A stretch of 64,000 bases of DNA from an uncultured Bacteroidaceae bacterium (GTDB taxonomy: Bacteria > Bacteroidota > Bacteroidia > Bacteroidales > Bacteroidaceae): NCBI GenBank assembly GCA_934293005.1, contig CAKQYA010000007.1, positions 32,243 to 96,242 of the forward strand. Reading direction: 5' to 3'. The position numbers were made by a program, and so were the translations under genes. Positions 34,963 to 43,928 of this stretch are shown here, piece after piece (within the stretch, counting starts at the first letter, position 1; every line of letters starts with the position of its first letter). A model generated the notes under the pieces. It was not told where the DNA came from. It did not search any database and saw only the letters and a list, made by a program, of their open reading frames with translations.

Positions 34963-35625
34963 TTATTCGTTATTACACTTGCGGTATTTGGGGCATAGGT
35001 CGTATGAGATGTAAAACATCGTCATCGAGTAGCTGTCTTTGTTCTTCAGGAATCCGCTCTTTATCCTGTAAGGGTCTTCTATGCCGTCAAGCTTATCGCT
35101 CATTGTGAAGCGCATCGACCAGTCGAGACCTATGTTCCATCGTGGCTTGAGCTTGTATTTGATGCCTGCTCCAATTGGGATGTTCATGGTCAGCGCATTG
35201 TCGCAGTAAGTGAATCCCAGTCCCATCTGTATGTATGGAACGAGCCTTTTGTGCCCTTTGTATCCGCTCCCTGTGCCGTAGCCCCAGAAGTTGAGCTCAT
35301 ATTGCGCGCCTACATCGACCAACGGATTGTCAAATGCCCATTCTTGTTCGGGCAATTCGGGGTATACGTTCTTCTCCTTTGTGGCGTCGCCTTTGATTTT
35401 TGCATAAGCGATGTCAAACTTGAGGGCCATGCGTGGGTTGATGTTGTATCTGCCCATCAGGCCTGCGCCCATGGTGGTGTTCTTGTAGAATCCGTTCATG
35501 TTGGCATCGCCCATGTAGAAGTTTGTACCTGCCATCATTCCGAGTTCCATGGCATACTCCAAGTCTTGGGCATGTGCGCCTGCTGCTATCAGAAGAGCTG
35601 CTATCAGAGAATAGAACCTTTCCAT
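34963..35625 (-). CDS. DUF6089 / PorG-like outer-membrane protein
   Basis: A 220-aa exported protein: signal peptide (cut before Gln), then alternating beta-strands consistent with a small outer-membrane barrel ('MGAGLMGRYNINPRMALKFD', 'YELNFWGYGTGSGY', 'LVPYIQMGLGFTYC'). Synteny is the main clue: as I recall, in Porphyromonas the type IX secretion protein PorG lies just before uppS, bamA and skp-like genes, as here. Two cysteines near the C-terminus ('LCPKYRKC') could be relevant because PorG was reported to link to the PorK/PorN ring by disulfide. Related proteins may also exist in Bacteroidetes without type IX secretion, so the role is inferred. It overlaps the preceding gene by 22 bases. 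Confidence 0.65.
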   Translation of the reverse strand: MERFYSLIAALLIAAGAHAQDLEYAMELGMMAGTNFYMGDANMNGFYKNTTMGAGLMGRYNINPRMALKFDIAYAKIKGDATKEKNVYPELPEQEWAFDNPLVDVGAQYELNFWGYGTGSGYKGHKRLVPYIQMGLGFTYCDNALTMNIPIGAGIKYKLKPRWNIGLDWSMRFTMSDKLDGIEDPYRIKSGFLKNKDSYSMTMFYISYDLCPKYRKCNNE

Positions 35626-36959
35626 ATCTTTCCGTTTTCCTGGATTATCCAGAGTGTTGAGCCTACTGCTATCATGCTTGCGGCTCCGCCTTGCGGTGTG
35701 AGTTCGGCTGGCAATGGGTATTTTTCAGGCAGTTCATGCCATGAAATGCCGTTGTCGTCGGAACGGTACAAATGCTTGTATGCACCGTTTTCAGTGCCAA
35801 GGGCATATAACGACTCCTCGTATCTCGTGGTGCTCATGCAGCCGAGATGCGGCATGCCGTAGATGTTGTCGGTTGTCACCTCAATGTATGCCCATGGCAT
35901 GTTGGCATTGCTCTTTGTGGAAGTTTGCTTGAACCATGCCACTCCATTGTTGCTGTTGCTGGCCGACAGGCCTGTCATGACAGCTATGCTGATGTCCTCA
36001 TTGGTCTTTGACTTGTAATAAAAGAAATTGCAGTTGTTGTCTGGCAGCATGTCGATGTTTTCTGTGCCATGAACGCTCCATGTGCTCATGTCGGCTGTGC
36101 CAATAATGCTGTTGTCGTCAAGGGCATATATGTATGAGCCGTCGGCTGCCAGAAGACGGTCCACTTGGCGGTCTGAGGCTTTTTCCCATGTTGTGGCGTC
36201 ATTGCCGCTTGATGAGTATATTGTGCCATTGCTGTCTATGCCATAGAATGTGCCGTCGCGCTGGATTATCGAGCTGCTCTCCACGGGAATGGCTGCCGGG
36301 ACGCTCCATGCTGTTCCATCGTTGTCTGCTGTGCATGTGGTCACATTCTTTCCGTTGCCATCTTTGGCGAATGCCATCACTTTGCCGTTGTTGTGGTAGA
36401 GGCGGCTGCTGCCCACTATGCTGAGGTCAGATGCCGAGGATTTCCATATCAAGGTGTCTGTGGCTTGTTTGCGCTTGTAGATGTCAAGCTTATATGTCTT
36501 GCTCGACACTCCGTCGGAGGCAACGCATACAAGTGTTGCAGTCTTGCTTGCGTCGATGGAGTCTGAACCAGATGTGAGTGTGTAATACAGGTCATCCTCC
36601 TTTGGCATCTTGTACCAAAGATTGCCGTAGCACACGAATGAAGGCGACACCTTTGTGAGGTCAACCCAATATGGCAGAGAATCTGTTGTGTAGATATGTC
36701 CGTTAACCTGATCGATGTTGAATTTGATGTCTGTGCCCAATATGCTTTTGGTCTTAATGACATCTTTTTCATTGCCGTCCTTGTCATATTCCTTCTCTGT
36801 CACATAGCTTGTTATCTTGCCTACGGCGAAGGAGGTGATGACGCATTCGGGCGATGTTTCTGTGGTCTCATCATCACTTATGCATGATGCCATGCAGAGT
36901 GACATCGCCAAAAGGGCAATGACTCCCAATAGCGTATGTTTAAAGTCTGTAATCTTCAT
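35604..36959 (-). CDS. DUF6242-like surface lipoprotein with beta-propeller repeats
   Basis: 451-aa lipoprotein. The signal peptide ends in lipobox MASC just before 'ISDDETTET'. An N-terminal beta domain of about 150 residues ends in 'TYKLDIYKRK' (a cadherin-like or DUF-type pattern), and the rest has repeated segments with Trp and Gly ('DGTAWSVPAA', 'DATTWEKAS', 'DNGISWHELPEKYP') typical of BNR/kelch-like propeller blades. Function unknown. It heads the envelope operon: its 3' end overlaps the DUF6089 gene by 22 bases. The start at 36959 places the Lys-rich n-region first; the frame could extend 11 codons upstream. Confidence 0.65.
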   Translation of the reverse strand: MKITDFKHTLLGVIALLAMSLCMASCISDDETTETSPECVITSFAVGKITSYVTEKEYDKDGNEKDVIKTKSILGTDIKFNIDQVNGHIYTTDSLPYWVDLTKVSPSFVCYGNLWYKMPKEDDLYYTLTSGSDSIDASKTATLVCVASDGVSSKTYKLDIYKRKQATDTLIWKSSASDLSIVGSSRLYHNNGKVMAFAKDGNGKNVTTCTADNDGTAWSVPAAIPVESSSIIQRDGTFYGIDSNGTIYSSSGNDATTWEKASDRQVDRLLAADGSYIYALDDNSIIGTADMSTWSVHGTENIDMLPDNNCNFFYYKSKTNEDISIAVMTGLSASNSNNGVAWFKQTSTKSNANMPWAYIEVTTDNIYGMPHLGCMSTTRYEESLYALGTENGAYKHLYRSDDNGISWHELPEKYPLPAELTPQGGAASMIAVGSTLWIIQENGKIWKGSIL

Positions 36960-37119
36960 CTGTTTGTATGTCCGTGCTTTTTCAATGTACAAAATTCGTA
37001 CAAAATTACGAACATTTTTTGCATCTACGAAGGCTTGAGCCTTATTTTAACGGTTTTTATGTTATTATAGCCGCTGTTTCTTAATAAAATAACTCATGAG
37101 GCCTTATACGGATACAGTG

Positions 37120-37824
37120 TCAGCCTTTGCAGCGCAATGTGCTGCATAGTTCTTTCATGCCTTCGCTGGCTCCTTTCATGATGTGGCGCACGCCGAGTTT
37201 GGGGTCGTATGGCACATTCTTAGGGTCGATGAGGTAAATCTTGCATTGGCTGTTGGTGAAATTGAGCAGCCCTGCTGCTGGATACACATTGAGCGATGTG
37301 CCTATAACCACCAGTATGTCAGCTTTGCTCACCTCCTCCACGGCAGGTTCAATCATAGGCACGCTCTCGCCAAACCACACAATGAAAGGTCTCAACTGGC
37401 TGCCGTCGTTGGCCGTGTCGCCCATCTTGATGTCCAGATGGTCTTCTGGCAATGTCACTATGCAGTCAGGGTCGTTGGGATTGTAGCTTGATGTGGCCTT
37501 CATCAGTTCGCCATGCAGATGGATGACCTTCGAACTTCCAGCCCTTTCGTGCAGGTTGTCAACATTTTGCGTCACCACAGTGACATCAAAGTCGTTTTCC
37601 AAACTTGCCACCAGCCGATGTCCCTCGTTGGGTGCCACTCTCATGAGTTCTTTGCGCCTGTCGTTGTAGAATTTGAGCACCAGTTCAGGGTCACGCCTGT
37701 ATCCCTCTATGCTTGCCACTGCCTCCACAGGGTAGTGTTCCCAAAGTCCGTCGCTGTCGCGGAATGTGCTGATGCCGCTTTCTGCCGACATGCCAGCTCC
37801 TGTCAAGAATACCAGTTTTTTCAT
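37120..37824 (-). CDS. Sir2-family NAD-dependent protein deacylase
   Basis: Removes acyl groups from lysines using NAD+. The 234-aa protein has the sirtuin motifs 'LTGAGMSAESGISTFRDSDG', 'VVTQNVDNLHERAG', catalytic His in 'IHLHGELMKA', 'PFIVWFGESVP' and 'VVIGTSLNVYPAAGL'. The four zinc cysteines usual between the HGEL and VWFGE motifs are missing; only one Cys is present there. It resembles the zinc-less, often desuccinylase-like, bacterial sirtuins. Divergent from the PorZ-like gene. Confidence 0.9.
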   Translation of the reverse strand: MKKLVFLTGAGMSAESGISTFRDSDGLWEHYPVEAVASIEGYRRDPELVLKFYNDRRKELMRVAPNEGHRLVASLENDFDVTVVTQNVDNLHERAGSSKVIHLHGELMKATSSYNPNDPDCIVTLPEDHLDIKMGDTANDGSQLRPFIVWFGESVPMIEPAVEEVSKADILVVIGTSLNVYPAAGLLNFTNSQCKIYLIDPKNVPYDPKLGVRHIMKGASEGMKELCSTLRCKG

Positions 37825-37846
37825 AATGCTGAGATTTTAGTATTGG

Positions 37847-37854
37847 CAAAGATA
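37847..37854 (-). promoter_or_regulatory. -7 promoter element of the sirtuin gene
   Basis: TATCTTTG on the minus strand, 23 bases before the ATG at 37824. No clear -33 box. Confidence 0.35.
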
Positions 37855-37981
37855 ACACTTTTTGTTTGTTTCATCACGCCCCTGAAGAAAAAGAATGCTT
37901 GGGCCTGTCATTTATTCTTAAAAAACGTCGCTCTCCTGAAAAAAATAACTGTCATGACTTCGCTTTCTCTGATTTTATGCT

Positions 37982-37989
37982 TACCTTTG
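37982..37989 (+). promoter_or_regulatory. -7 promoter element of the PorZ-like gene
   Basis: TACCTTTG lies 55 bases before the ATG at 38044. Its position argues against the much longer frame that begins at 37513. Confidence 0.5.
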
Positions 37990-38043
37990 CCATGTCCTAT
38001 GGAACATCATCATCAAAACGACTCAATCAGGAAACGTAATAAT

Positions 38044-40110
38044 ATGATTCTCTTAAAAAAACGAATAAACATCATTCTGCTGGTTGCTTCATTTTTAATG
38101 GCAGCCAGTGTCTCTGCAGTTCATGCCGACGATGAGTGGAAGGTCTATTCTTCATATCACAATGCAACAAAGGCGGTGAAGGCCGATTCGCGCATATTCG
38201 TGCTTGCTAATGGCAACCTTTTCAGTTACGACTCTGAAGACAACAGTGTGTATACCTATGATAAGACAAACTTGCTGAGCGATATAGATATATATGACAT
38301 AGGCTATTCTGCATCGACAAAACAGCTCGTCGTCCTTTACGCCAATGGCAACATCGACCTCATCGGCATGAACGGCGTGGTTTGGAATCTGCCCGACATG
38401 AAGAAGAAATCTCTGTCGGACAAGACGCTTAACGAATTGAAAATAGTTAATACCCATGCTTTCATCAGTTTAAATTCAGGATTGGTCCATATAGACCTTG
38501 CCAAGCGTTATTTTGTCAATCTCTACACTTTCGACACGAAGGTTACAAATGCAAATATGCAGGGCGACAAATTGTATGTCAAGACAGGATCCGGCATAAT
38601 GGAGGGTGATGTGACAGCAAATCTAAGCAACAAGGGCAACTGGAAAACACTGTCAGCCGCTCCTGTCGCTTTTGGACTCACGCAAGCAGAGAAAGATGAG
38701 GCTGCATCCATGCTGGAGAAAGTTGATGGCATCAACATCAATTCGCCCATACGCAACATATCCTACAAACTCAACATGCAAGGAGAACGTCTTCTTGTGG
38801 CAGGAGGGGCCTTCTCTTATTCTGGAGTGTCATATCCCGGCACAGCAATGGTGTACGAGTCGGGCAAGTGGGCCGCCTTTGATGAAGAGAAAGCCATTGA
38901 GCTGGTGGGAACAAAAACCTATTACAATGTCACCGATGTGGTGCAGGATCCAGATGCCCCCGCACACCATTGGCTCGGCACAATGAGGAGCGGCATATAT
39001 GAGTTTCGTGACTTGCAGCTCGTGAATCATTACACATTTGACAATTCGCCACTCACAAGCATCTTGCCCAACTCAGCAGCTCCACAAAACTTTGTGCGTG
39101 TCACAGCTCTCAACTATGACAAAGATGGCAATCTGTGGATGTGTAACAATTCGTGTGACACGATTGTACGCATCTTGAAGAAAGACCGCACGTGGAAATC
39201 CCTGTACATAAGCAGCATAGCTGGCAAACCTACATTTGACCATACGGTGTTTGACAGAAGAGGCTGGGCATGGATGGTGTGCAGGCGCACTACAAACCAG
39301 ACTGGCGCTTCGGGCTTTGCCATCATCAATGCTAATGGAACAATCGACAATACGGCCGACGACCATTATAAATATCTCAGCACTATTGTCAATCAAAATG
39401 GAGAACGTTATACGCCCGACCTCTGTTACTGCGTCACAGAAGATCTCAACGGCGCCATTTGGATAGGATGCACTCAAGGCATCTTCATGTCTTCCGCTCC
39501 AGACCAGGTCTTTGAGACTGGTTTTACAATGACTCAGCCCATTGTGCCTCGCAATGATGGTTCCGGACTTGGCGACTATCTCCTTAACGGTGTTCCTGTG
39601 AAATGCATTGCTGTCGATGGGGGCAACCGAAAGTGGATCGGCACGCTGAGCAACGGCATCTATCTCATCAGTGCTGATGGCATGGAGACTATTGAGCATT
39701 TCACAGAAGCCAATAGCCCTCTCATCTCTGACGAGATAAACGACATTGCCATCAACGGCAGCACAGGCGAGGTTTTCATTGCAACAGCAAAAGGCTTGTG
39801 CTCTTTCCAAGGCGATGCTACAGACCCGGCTGCAAGCCTTAAATCAGACAATCTCAAAGTGTTTCCTAATCCTGTGCGTCCAGAATACAATGGCAATGTG
39901 CATATCACAGGACTGATGAGCAATTCGGTGGTGAAGATTGTCAGCGCATCTGGCAAGCTTGTCACAGAGGGCACAAGCGTGGGAGGCGAGTTCTCTTGGG
40001 ATTGCCGCTACGCCACAGGCAAGCGTGTGGCGTCGGGAGTATACTTTGCCTTATGCACAGATGAAGAGGGTAGGGAAAATGCTTGTACAAAGATTCTGAT
40101 AGTGAAATGA
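38044..40110 (+). CDS. PorZ-like beta-propeller protein with type IX sorting domain
   Basis: From the ATG at 38044 the product is 688 aa: signal peptide ending at 'AVHA', then a PorZ N-terminal propeller-type region ('WKVYSSYHNATKAVKADSRI', 'LFSYDSEDNSVYTYDK', 'IDIYDIGYSASTKQLVVLYA'), further propeller blades with two-component-regulator-like repeats ('LNYDKDGNLWMCNN', 'EDLNGAIWIGCTQGIF', 'DGGNRKWIGTLSNGIYLI'), and a C-terminal type A sorting domain from about residue 602 ('NLKVFPNPVRPEYNG' to 'GVYFALCTDEEGRE'). PorZ is an attachment-complex subunit of type IX secretion in Porphyromonas and is itself secreted through its sorting domain. That identity is strong but not certain. Confidence 0.8.
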   Translation: MILLKKRINIILLVASFLMAASVSAVHADDEWKVYSSYHNATKAVKADSRIFVLANGNLFSYDSEDNSVYTYDKTNLLSDIDIYDIGYSASTKQLVVLYANGNIDLIGMNGVVWNLPDMKKKSLSDKTLNELKIVNTHAFISLNSGLVHIDLAKRYFVNLYTFDTKVTNANMQGDKLYVKTGSGIMEGDVTANLSNKGNWKTLSAAPVAFGLTQAEKDEAASMLEKVDGININSPIRNISYKLNMQGERLLVAGGAFSYSGVSYPGTAMVYESGKWAAFDEEKAIELVGTKTYYNVTDVVQDPDAPAHHWLGTMRSGIYEFRDLQLVNHYTFDNSPLTSILPNSAAPQNFVRVTALNYDKDGNLWMCNNSCDTIVRILKKDRTWKSLYISSIAGKPTFDHTVFDRRGWAWMVCRRTTNQTGASGFAIINANGTIDNTADDHYKYLSTIVNQNGERYTPDLCYCVTEDLNGAIWIGCTQGIFMSSAPDQVFETGFTMTQPIVPRNDGSGLGDYLLNGVPVKCIAVDGGNRKWIGTLSNGIYLISADGMETIEHFTEANSPLISDEINDIAINGSTGEVFIATAKGLCSFQGDATDPAASLKSDNLKVFPNPVRPEYNGNVHITGLMSNSVVKIVSASGKLVTEGTSVGGEFSWDCRYATGKRVASGVYFALCTDEEGRENACTKILIVK

Positions 40111-40134
40111 AGGATGGATACATGAGCGTTCTGT

Positions 40135-40231
40135 TATAGCCAAACAGAATTGGTTTGAGAAAATTTCAAGGGTTTATGTCCGATGGATGAAGGATATTCA
40201 TTCTCATTCCTTTTCTGTTCGACTATAGTAA
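40135..40231. repeat. Left flanking element of the acyltransferase cassette
   Basis: Inverted motif pair: TATAGCCAAACAGAAT at 40135-40150 and TTCTGTTCGACTATAGTAA at 40213-40231. The second is repeated exactly on the far side of the acyltransferase gene. Confidence 0.7.
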
Positions 40232-40267
40232 CGAGCGCCTACCTAAGAGATTTAGATTAACTACTTA

Positions 40268-40293
40268 TGAACCCACTTTTACAAGTGGGTTCA
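40268..40293 (-). terminator. Terminator overlapping the acyltransferase stop codon
   Basis: An 11-bp perfect stem (40268-40278 with 40283-40293) with a 4-nt loop; the TGA stop is its last three bases. Confidence 0.7.
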
Positions 40294-41313
40294 ACTATTG
40301 TTATGAAAAACGCTCGTGTTTGCCTGTGGCTTTATGCCGAAGCACATGCGTACAATTTTGTATGGAGAATGTTCTGCGGCTATTGATACAAGTATAGGCC
40401 CCAAAATTCCACATGTCACGTTTAAAATGTAGAAGAATAAGAAGAATTGCTCGTTATAAAATATCTTTTTCCAAAGGACAAGTTCTACAAAAGGTTGGAA
40501 AATGAATGACATCAAGTAAATTTGGTAAATTCTGTTACTTATGAATGATAATTTTATGGAAAGACGCTTTGATACAAGCATGGCAAGTGATACCGTGGAC
40601 AGGATGCCACACGTAGATGTGAGTAATGGCGTGTTAGCGACATAGAGAATGGAATACATGATGGACAAAATGATACTTACCCATGCTCCTCCTAAATATT
40701 TATACACAGAATATTTAAAAAATACTATTCCCAAGAAAAAGTAGACGAAATATTTGTTTAGGTTGACTATGTTGAAGTAGTTATATGGATAGAGTAATCT
40801 TGTGTCGCAGAAGAAAAGCGCAATCGAAAAGAAAGCCGTGATTACCATTATCCAAACCTTGCTACATGACTGTCTATATAATGGGTAAAAAAGCATTAGC
40901 GTCATGAGTGTTGGTAAAAACCACAAATGTGCAGATGGATGATTGCCATAGATTATATATGATTCCAAATAATAATCAAGGGAGAAATTTATAGGTGTTT
41001 TAACGTAATTGTTTAGTAGAGCTTTAATTATAAAATACAGGTTGACAAAAAAAACAAAAGGTATCATTATCCTCTGAAGCTTGTCTTTGTACAATTCTCT
41101 TGTTTGTATGCCTTTTTGAATCCTGCTTAGGTATAGCAATCCTCCAGATAAGAATATGAAAAGTGGCATTCTTATAGGTGTGAAAGGTTCCGATATATAT
41201 CGGCAAAATGAATGGTTTTGACCTGTGCTCATGTCTATGAGTTGTACGTGAAACATGACCACAAGTATGATATTTACTACTCTGAGTAACGTTAGCCAAT
41301 GTATGGTACGCAT
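40291..41313 (-). CDS. Acyltransferase family 3 membrane protein (AT-rich cassette)
   Basis: A 340-aa integral membrane protein with about ten helices, of the acyltransferase-3 family that O-acetylates or succinylates surface sugars. The N-terminal 'HWLTLLRVVNIILVVMFHVQ' carries the conserved His of the family's first helix, followed by 'PFTPIRMPLFIFLSGGLLY' and 'HLWFLPTLMTLML'. The gene is much richer in A and T than its neighbours and is flanked by a 19-bp direct repeat, suggesting recent acquisition. It has no partner polysaccharide genes nearby. Substrate unknown. Confidence 0.82.
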   Translation of the reverse strand: MRTIHWLTLLRVVNIILVVMFHVQLIDMSTGQNHSFCRYISEPFTPIRMPLFIFLSGGLLYLSRIQKGIQTRELYKDKLQRIMIPFVFFVNLYFIIKALLNNYVKTPINFSLDYYLESYIIYGNHPSAHLWFLPTLMTLMLFYPLYRQSCSKVWIMVITAFFSIALFFCDTRLLYPYNYFNIVNLNKYFVYFFLGIVFFKYSVYKYLGGAWVSIILSIMYSILYVANTPLLTSTCGILSTVSLAMLVSKRLSIKLSFISNRIYQIYLMSFIFQPFVELVLWKKIFYNEQFFLFFYILNVTCGILGPILVSIAAEHSPYKIVRMCFGIKPQANTSVFHNNS

Positions 41314-41365
41314 TTTAGTTAAAAATAAGATAATTGGGAATTCAAGAAAATGATGTGTTGTGGTA

Positions 41366-41424
41366 AGTAGTCAAACAGAATATATTCGATAAGTTCTCAA
41401 ATAGATTCTGTTCGACTATAGTAA
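41366..41424. repeat. Right flanking element of the acyltransferase cassette
   Basis: AGTAGTCAAACAGAAT at 41366-41381 (inverted) and TTCTGTTCGACTATAGTAA at 41406-41424, the latter identical over 19 bases to 40213-40231. Confidence 0.75.
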
Positions 41425-41463
41425 TTGTGCAGTAATTAAATTGTAATAGAGAGCACTTTCTTC

Positions 41464-43923
41464 TTACTCCTGCACATATACGCGCTGAACACGGTTGCTC
41501 ACACCTGTGAGGATTTCATAAGGTATTGTTCCCACAGCGTCGCTCAGCACGGTGATGGGTAAGTTTCTGCCGAATATCTCCACTGAATCGCCATCTTTGC
41601 AGTCGATGCCAGTCACATCAATCATGCACACATCCATGCAGATGTTGCCTACATATTCTGCCTTTTGGCCATTCACCAGGCAATAGCAGTTGCGGTTGCC
41701 AAGATGACGGTCCAAACCGTCGGCATAGCCTATAGGGATGGCTGCTATGCGACTGTCGCGCTTTAGTGTTGTGCGGCGAGAGTATCCGATGGTTTCTCCT
41801 GCAGGCACATCGTGTATCTGCAAGATAGTGGTCTTCAGTGTGGCCACACAATGCAGCATGTTGTTGGTGCGAGGGTCTATGCCATATAGCCCTAATCCAA
41901 GTCGGACCATGTCGAGATGGTATTCAGGAAAATGCTCGATGGCGGCAGAGTTGCATATATGACGTATTATCTTGTGCGAATAAGCGTCCTGCAACTGACG
42001 GCTTGCCTTGTCGTAGAGTTCAAACTGATGGCGTGAGAATCCGTCAAACTCGTCTCCGTCGCTGCCCACGAAATGACTGAAAACAGAGCATGGCACCAGT
42101 GCTGTCTGACGTTTCAACCGTTCTATGAGTTGAGGCATGTCTTTTTCAGGGTCGAAGCCGAGGCGGTGCATGCCAGTGTCGAGTTTGATGTGTATGGGAA
42201 AATTAGTGATGCCTTCTTTCTCCGCTGCTTTGATCAGTTGGTCGAGCAGACTGAAACTGAACACCTCTGGCTCAAGCCTGTAGTCGAAGAGCATCTTGAA
42301 TGATGTCGTTTCAGGATTCATTATCATGATGTTGGCTGTTATGCCAGCTTCTCGCAGGTCTGCTCCTTCATCAGCCACAGCTACGGCAAGATAGTCTACT
42401 CCGTTATCTTGCAGCGTCTTGCTTGTCTCCAGTGAGCCCACGCCATATCCGCTCGCTTTGACCATGCACACCATCTTTGTCTCAGGCTTCATGAAGTGGC
42501 GGTAGTGCCGCACATTTTTCACAAGTGCGCTGAGGTTGACCTCCAATATTGTCTGATGCACCTTCAGTGTGAGCAAATCGGTTAGTTTGTCGAAATGGAA
42601 TGGCCTTGCACCTTTTATGAGAATGAATTCGTTATGCAAATCTTCAAACACCTCACTGCGGATGAGCGACTCCGTGGTGAGAAACATGTGGCGCTCCATT
42701 GGAAAAAACTCTGCGCATGATGATATCTTAGGTCCCACCCCAATGACTTTCTCAATACCCCTTGAGGCTGCCATCTGCGCCACTCTTGAATAGAGCGAGC
42801 GGGTAGATTCCCCGCTTTGTAGTATGTCGCTGAGAATAAGTGTGCGGTGCTGCTTCTTTGTTTCAGGGCGTCTGCTCATGAAGTCGAGGGCTATGTCGAG
42901 TGATTGCACATCCGAATTGTATGAGTCGTTGATGAGTGTGCATCCATGCTTGCCGTCCTTCACTTCAAGACGCATGGCCACCTGTTCCAGACGGCTCATG
43001 CGCTGGCATAGTTCGTCAATGCTGATGGATGTCTTGAGAGCCAGCACCGTGGCGAAGCATGTTATGGAATTGCTTATTGAAGCGTCGTCGATAAACCGTA
43101 TGCTGTATTGGCCTCTCATGCCATCGTGCTCAAAGTGGATGGTGGCTTCGTCTTGTCCTTTCTCAATGCTGCATACCTTGAGCGACACTCTGTTGACGGC
43201 TTCAGGCAAGGCATCAGCGCATCTGCGTATGGTGGCGTCTTCAGAGTTGATGACCACAGTTTGGCATCCTCTGAAGAGACGCATCTTTTCTGCGCATTTG
43301 ATGTCGTACGACATGAAGTTTTCCTGATGAGCCACTCCCAGATTGGTCATGACGCCTACAGAGGGCAGTATGATTCTTTCCAGCTTGTCCATCTCTCCTG
43401 GCTGTGATATGCCAGCCTCGATGATGGCCAGGTCGTTGTGGTTGCTGATGAGCCATACGCTGAGCGGCACGCCCACTTGGCTGTTGTAGCTTCGTGGCGA
43501 GCGGCACACGCTATAGTCGGGCGAAAGCAGTTGGTAGAGCCATTCCTTGACTGTGGTCTTGCCGTTGGACCCAGTGATGGCCACTACAGGAATGTTGAGA
43601 TTGCTGCGGTGGTAGGCGGCCAAATCTTGCAATGCTTTAAGTGGCGAGTCTACGATGAGGAAATTGGCATCAGCCATATGGCTCATGTCGTAAACGCCTT
43701 CATTCACCGACTTGTCTGACACGACAAAGTTCTTCACTCCGCGCCTGTAAAGTCCTTCTATATACCTGTGCCCGTCGTTCTTCTCTGTTTTCAGAGCGAA
43801 GAAGAGCGTCTCCTCTGGAAAGCAGAGACTGCGGCTGTCTATCAAAAGCCAGTTGATTTTTGCCTCGACGTTGCCTCTGCGGCGAGCGCCTGTCACATGT
43901 TCGATGTCATCAATGTTGTACAT
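41464..43923 (-). CDS. Bifunctional MurF ligase / alanine racemase
   Basis: Fusion typical of Bacteroidetes that supplies D-Ala and joins D-Ala-D-Ala to UDP-MurNAc-tripeptide. From the ATG at 43923 it is 819 aa. The MurF half (about 1-445) has the P-loop TGSNGKTTVKEW (about 114-125), 'EAGISQPGEMDKLERI' and 'NDSYNSDVQSLDIALDF'. The racemase half (about 450-819) has the PLP lysine in 'MVKASGYGVG', the substrate region 'HIKLDTGMHRLGFDPE', and 'AIPIGYADGLDRHLGNRN'. It starts 5 bases after the GSCFA gene, so the two form an operon. A 14-codon upstream extension overlaps that gene and is unlikely. Confidence 0.95.
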   Translation of the reverse strand: MYNIDDIEHVTGARRRGNVEAKINWLLIDSRSLCFPEETLFFALKTEKNDGHRYIEGLYRRGVKNFVVSDKSVNEGVYDMSHMADANFLIVDSPLKALQDLAAYHRSNLNIPVVAITGSNGKTTVKEWLYQLLSPDYSVCRSPRSYNSQVGVPLSVWLISNHNDLAIIEAGISQPGEMDKLERIILPSVGVMTNLGVAHQENFMSYDIKCAEKMRLFRGCQTVVINSEDATIRRCADALPEAVNRVSLKVCSIEKGQDEATIHFEHDGMRGQYSIRFIDDASISNSITCFATVLALKTSISIDELCQRMSRLEQVAMRLEVKDGKHGCTLINDSYNSDVQSLDIALDFMSRRPETKKQHRTLILSDILQSGESTRSLYSRVAQMAASRGIEKVIGVGPKISSCAEFFPMERHMFLTTESLIRSEVFEDLHNEFILIKGARPFHFDKLTDLLTLKVHQTILEVNLSALVKNVRHYRHFMKPETKMVCMVKASGYGVGSLETSKTLQDNGVDYLAVAVADEGADLREAGITANIMIMNPETTSFKMLFDYRLEPEVFSFSLLDQLIKAAEKEGITNFPIHIKLDTGMHRLGFDPEKDMPQLIERLKRQTALVPCSVFSHFVGSDGDEFDGFSRHQFELYDKASRQLQDAYSHKIIRHICNSAAIEHFPEYHLDMVRLGLGLYGIDPRTNNMLHCVATLKTTILQIHDVPAGETIGYSRRTTLKRDSRIAAIPIGYADGLDRHLGNRNCYCLVNGQKAEYVGNICMDVCMIDVTGIDCKDGDSVEIFGRNLPITVLSDAVGTIPYEILTGVSNRVQRVYVQE

Positions 43924-43928
43924 AACTC

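Noticed and set aside
37513..38043. N-terminal extension of the PorZ-like frame
   Set aside because: It overlaps the divergent sirtuin gene, lies upstream of the likely promoter and lacks a signal peptide at its start.
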